A stretch of DNA of 9,635 nucleotides, taken from the NCBI GenBank assembly GCA_019247245.1, contig JAFAPF010000388.1, positions 1 through 9,635 on the forward strand. Reading direction: 5' to 3'. Under the pieces are notes generated by a model. The model saw only the letters and a program-made list of their open reading frames with translations, had not been told where the DNA came from and did not search any database. Source of the stretch: Rubrobacter sp. Lineage in GTDB: Bacteria > Actinomycetota > Rubrobacteria > Rubrobacterales > Rubrobacteraceae. The position numbers were made by a program, and so were the translations under genes. Shown here one piece after another: positions 8,480 through 9,635 of the stretch (within the stretch, counting starts at the first letter, position 1; every line of letters starts with the position of its first letter).

Positions 8480-8810
8480 CTATGACGTTTCTTCCCCTGA
8501 GAGGACATCAACGGTGTCACGCCCCTGCCTGGCTCCCTGGATGTTGATCTCGCGCACGTTCTCTCCCAGGTTTGTGAGTGGCAAGCTTGAGGCGATTGGC
8601 AAAGAAGGTTTTGGTTTCTATGACCCTTGCGCCGGCGCTCAGGTACTTTTCGTGTACGACTCGGACCGCCGAAGCAGGGGTGAGGTTGGTCCTGCTATAG
8701 GGCTCGCCGACACGGTCGGCGAGGAGCGTGCCCGAGGCGCCGTCTCTGACGAGTACACGCCCATCGGGCTTCTCCCTGGTGTCCAAAAACGTCTCTTTAG
8801 TACCCAGCAA
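8480..8810 (-). pseudogene. Homocysteine S-methyltransferase N-terminal remnant (possibly from an HMT/MTHFR-type gene)
   Basis: A 97-codon frame starts at TTG 8810-8808, preceded by GAGAGG (8823-8818) with a 7-base spacer, and ends at 8517. It reads LLGTKETFLD, then VRDGASGTLL (family DGAMGTLL), VVHEKYLSAGARVIETKTFF (family GADVIETNTF) and ANRLKLA. This is the first strand and helix set of the homocysteine-binding barrel, as also found at residues 28-95 of the neighbouring MetH. After RLKLA the similarity moves by one base: dropping one base of the T-run at 8571-8573 restores HNLGENVREINIQGARQGR (family xVREINxxGARLAR). That frame then stops at 8482-8480. The zinc-binding part and the rest of the barrel are absent, so it cannot be a working enzyme. 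Whether the parent was a plain HMT or a fusion with methylene-THF reductase is not visible. Confidence 0.8.
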
Positions 8811-8857
8811 AAATAAACCTCTCTAGCACATCCTACCCGAGAAAGAGGAGAGAGGTT
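8809..8857 (-). terminator. Rho-independent terminator of the SAM-I riboswitch expression platform
   Basis: On the minus strand AACCTCTCT (8857-8849) and AGAGAGGTT (8824-8816) form a perfect 9-bp stem, with a 24-base loop segment between them, followed directly by TATTTTT. It lies 22 bases after the aptamer's closing helix, the normal place for a transcriptional OFF switch. CCGAGA at the aptamer's 3' edge (8891-8886) is complementary to TCTCGG (8842-8837) in the loop region, a possible anti-terminator pairing when SAM is absent. The 3' arm contains the GAGAGG ribosome binding site of the broken downstream gene, and the U-run covers its TTG start. Confidence 0.8.
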
Positions 8858-8879
8858 AAGCCAATAACGTTCGCCGTGA

Positions 8880-8996
8880 CTCATCTCTCGGAGTCTCCTC
8901 CGCGGGAGTTGGCACCCGCCGCGGTCCTCCAAGTAACCTTCGGACCACCGGTTGCCGCGGCTTCATAGGGCCCGTCCCTCCACCGCTCTCGATGAG
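8880..8996 (-). promoter_or_regulatory. SAM-I (S-box) riboswitch aptamer
   Basis: The core elements occur in order on the minus strand: P1 5' strand CTCATC (8996-8991), AGAGCGGTGGAGGGA (8989-8975, the kink-turn side of P2), GGGCCCTATGAAGCC (8973-8959), GCGGCAACC (8958-8950), a variable P3/P4 arm, GGTGCCAACTCC (8916-8905), and P1 3' strand GATGAG (8885-8880). These match the S-box consensus almost base for base. SAM-I aptamers bind S-adenosylmethionine and usually switch off methionine and SAM genes. The following terminator and the gene order point to control of the broken methyltransferase and of metH. Confidence 0.95.
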
Positions 8997-9028
8997 CGCT
9001 GTCCGGGTAACCCCGGAGCAACTAGGCA

Positions 9029-9057
9029 ATTACAACACGATTACGAGCATATTGCAA
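9029..9057 (-). promoter_or_regulatory. Probable sigma-70-type promoter of the riboswitch/metH transcript
   Basis: On the minus strand TTGCAA (9057-9052) and TGTAAT (9034-9029) are separated by exactly 17 bases. A start about 7 bases downstream would place the 5' end near 9022, some 25 bases before the aptamer begins, which is a fitting leader geometry. The two boxes fit the TTGACA/TATAAT consensus moderately well (4 of 6 and 5 of 6). It is inferred from spacing and position, with no direct evidence of use. Confidence 0.6.
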
Positions 9058-9060
9058 TCA

Positions 9061-9438
9061 CCTTATCGGCTCTGCCGCTACAGCTCACGCCACGATCTCC
9101 TCGGCATCCCACAGGCTCTCCGCGTGCCTCTGCCCCGTTCGCACGAGGGTGTGTTTGAGGTATACACTAGAGCTGGTGTCGGCACGGTGGTTAGCCCTAG
9201 ACGCATAGTGTTAGAGCGCCTATACCACAACCCAAAGGCCCATCGGTTGTGTCGGATAACCCTAACGGAGGTCGTGTTCGTGAAAGAAGCCCAAGCGGGA
9301 CAAGAGGTTCTAACGTAGACTGCTCAGGAGGCAAATAGAGACCGGTGAAGGAGGATACATAACAAGTAGAGAGCCGACGATACGTTGAGCGTAGAAGGGA
9401 CCGAAGAACACCAGCGCCGGCCTCTGGTTGCTGGAAGT
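9061..9438. other. Intergenic region between the metH promoter and bioY
   Basis: No gene is firmly supported here. A plus-strand frame (8992-9318, 108 codons) is open, but its first third is the complement of the S-box aptamer and its promoter, it has no good ribosome binding site, and I recognise no family. On the minus strand a fragment ending at TGA 9087-9085 (GQRHAESLWDAEEIVA) looks protein-like but is preceded by stops, and may be a remnant. The bioY promoter should lie here, but no convincing -35/-10 pair or BirA-type operator was identified. Confidence 0.45.
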
Positions 9439-9450
9439 AGGAGGTATCGT

Positions 9451-9635
9451 ATGGAAAGATCTACTGGCCAGAACCTAGATGAGCGCCCGTTCTCACGAAC
9501 ATCCGCGGTGGCAGGTATCGTCCTGATGGTGGGGCTCACAGCGGCGGGAGCACAGGTAGCTATACCGCTGCCCTTCACCCCCGTACCGTTGACCCTGCAG
9601 GTGCTAATGGTCGTGCTCTCGGGGCTCCTGCTTGG
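9451..9635 (+). CDS. bioY: Biotin ECF transporter substrate-binding component BioY (N-terminal part, runs off window)
   Basis: BioY is the membrane S component that binds biotin; it works alone or with the EcfA/EcfT energy-coupling module. ATG 9451 follows AGGAGG (9439-9444) at a 6-base spacing, the strongest ribosome binding site in the window. The first 61 codons are visible. A short polar start (about 1-15) leads into a hydrophobic segment, VAGIVLMVGLTAAGAQVAIP, then PFTPVPLTLQVLMVVLSGLL. The sequence xAIPLPFTPVPxTLQ is the signature of BioY between its first two membrane segments. The gene continues past the window end, so bioY neighbours (for example ecfA/ecfT or bio genes) cannot be seen. 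Its direction is divergent from metH. Confidence 0.92.
   Translation, partial: MERSTGQNLDERPFSRTSAVAGIVLMVGLTAAGAQVAIPLPFTPVPLTLQVLMVVLSGLLL

Noticed and set aside
9245..9261. GGTT ... AACC inverted pair as a biotin repressor site upstream of bioY
   Set aside because: Only four bases per arm match, it is about 190 bases from bioY, and it does not fit the BirA, BioR or BioQ operator patterns I know.
8992..9318. 108-codon plus-strand open frame overlapping the S-box region
   Set aside because: Its first part is the reverse complement of the metH promoter and aptamer edge, no ribosome binding site is seen, and no known family fits. It remains only a weak possibility.

Overview
The window reads as a high-GC bacterial chromosome segment. 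The pairing of a class V aminotransferase with serA, a full-length cobalamin-dependent metH behind an S-box leader, a bioY gene, frequent AGG and ATA codons and several TTG starts would fit a Rubrobacter-like actinobacterium. That assignment is an inference from gene content and style, not from a marker gene. No tRNA, rRNA, CRISPR array, insertion sequence or phage gene was seen.

Left part, plus strand (1-3787). The window opens inside the C-terminal domain of an IlvD/Edd-family dehydratase whose usual catalytic-serine motif is altered. After about 190 bases of non-coding sequence comes a compact operon: a class V PLP aminotransferase (a likely phosphoserine aminotransferase), serA (D-3-phosphoglycerate dehydrogenase, joined to the first gene by a 4-base TTGA stop/start overlap), and a 71-codon YjzC-like small protein 13 bases later. 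Together the first two would carry out the first two steps of serine synthesis from 3-phosphoglycerate.

Middle (3788-4701). No intact gene is seen. On the minus strand there is a decayed FUSC/aromatic-acid-exporter-type gene. Its cytoplasmic C-terminal region can be followed across three reading frames and two in-frame stops. The rest, about 4440-4701, could not be resolved.

Right part, minus strand (4702-9060). The 1241-aa MetH methionine synthase is complete, with all four modules and the expected zinc, cobalamin and AdoMet motifs. Upstream of it lie, in transcription order, a good sigma-70-type promoter, a textbook SAM-I (S-box) aptamer, an intrinsic terminator, and the broken N-terminus of a second homocysteine S-methyltransferase. 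The terminator's 3' arm and U-run contain that broken gene's ribosome binding site and TTG start. The most striking arrangement in the window is therefore a SAM riboswitch whose first gene has died, leaving metH as the only intact cistron downstream.

Right end (9061-9635). About 390 bases with no convincing gene precede bioY (biotin ECF transporter S component), which starts at 9451 and runs off the window.

Metabolically, serA and the aminotransferase supply serine, the main one-carbon donor. metH spends methyl-THF to make methionine, and the riboswitch closes the loop by sensing SAM. I did not find a novel defence or mobile system. The noteworthy items are the eroded riboswitch operon, the altered IlvD-like protein and the decaying exporter gene.
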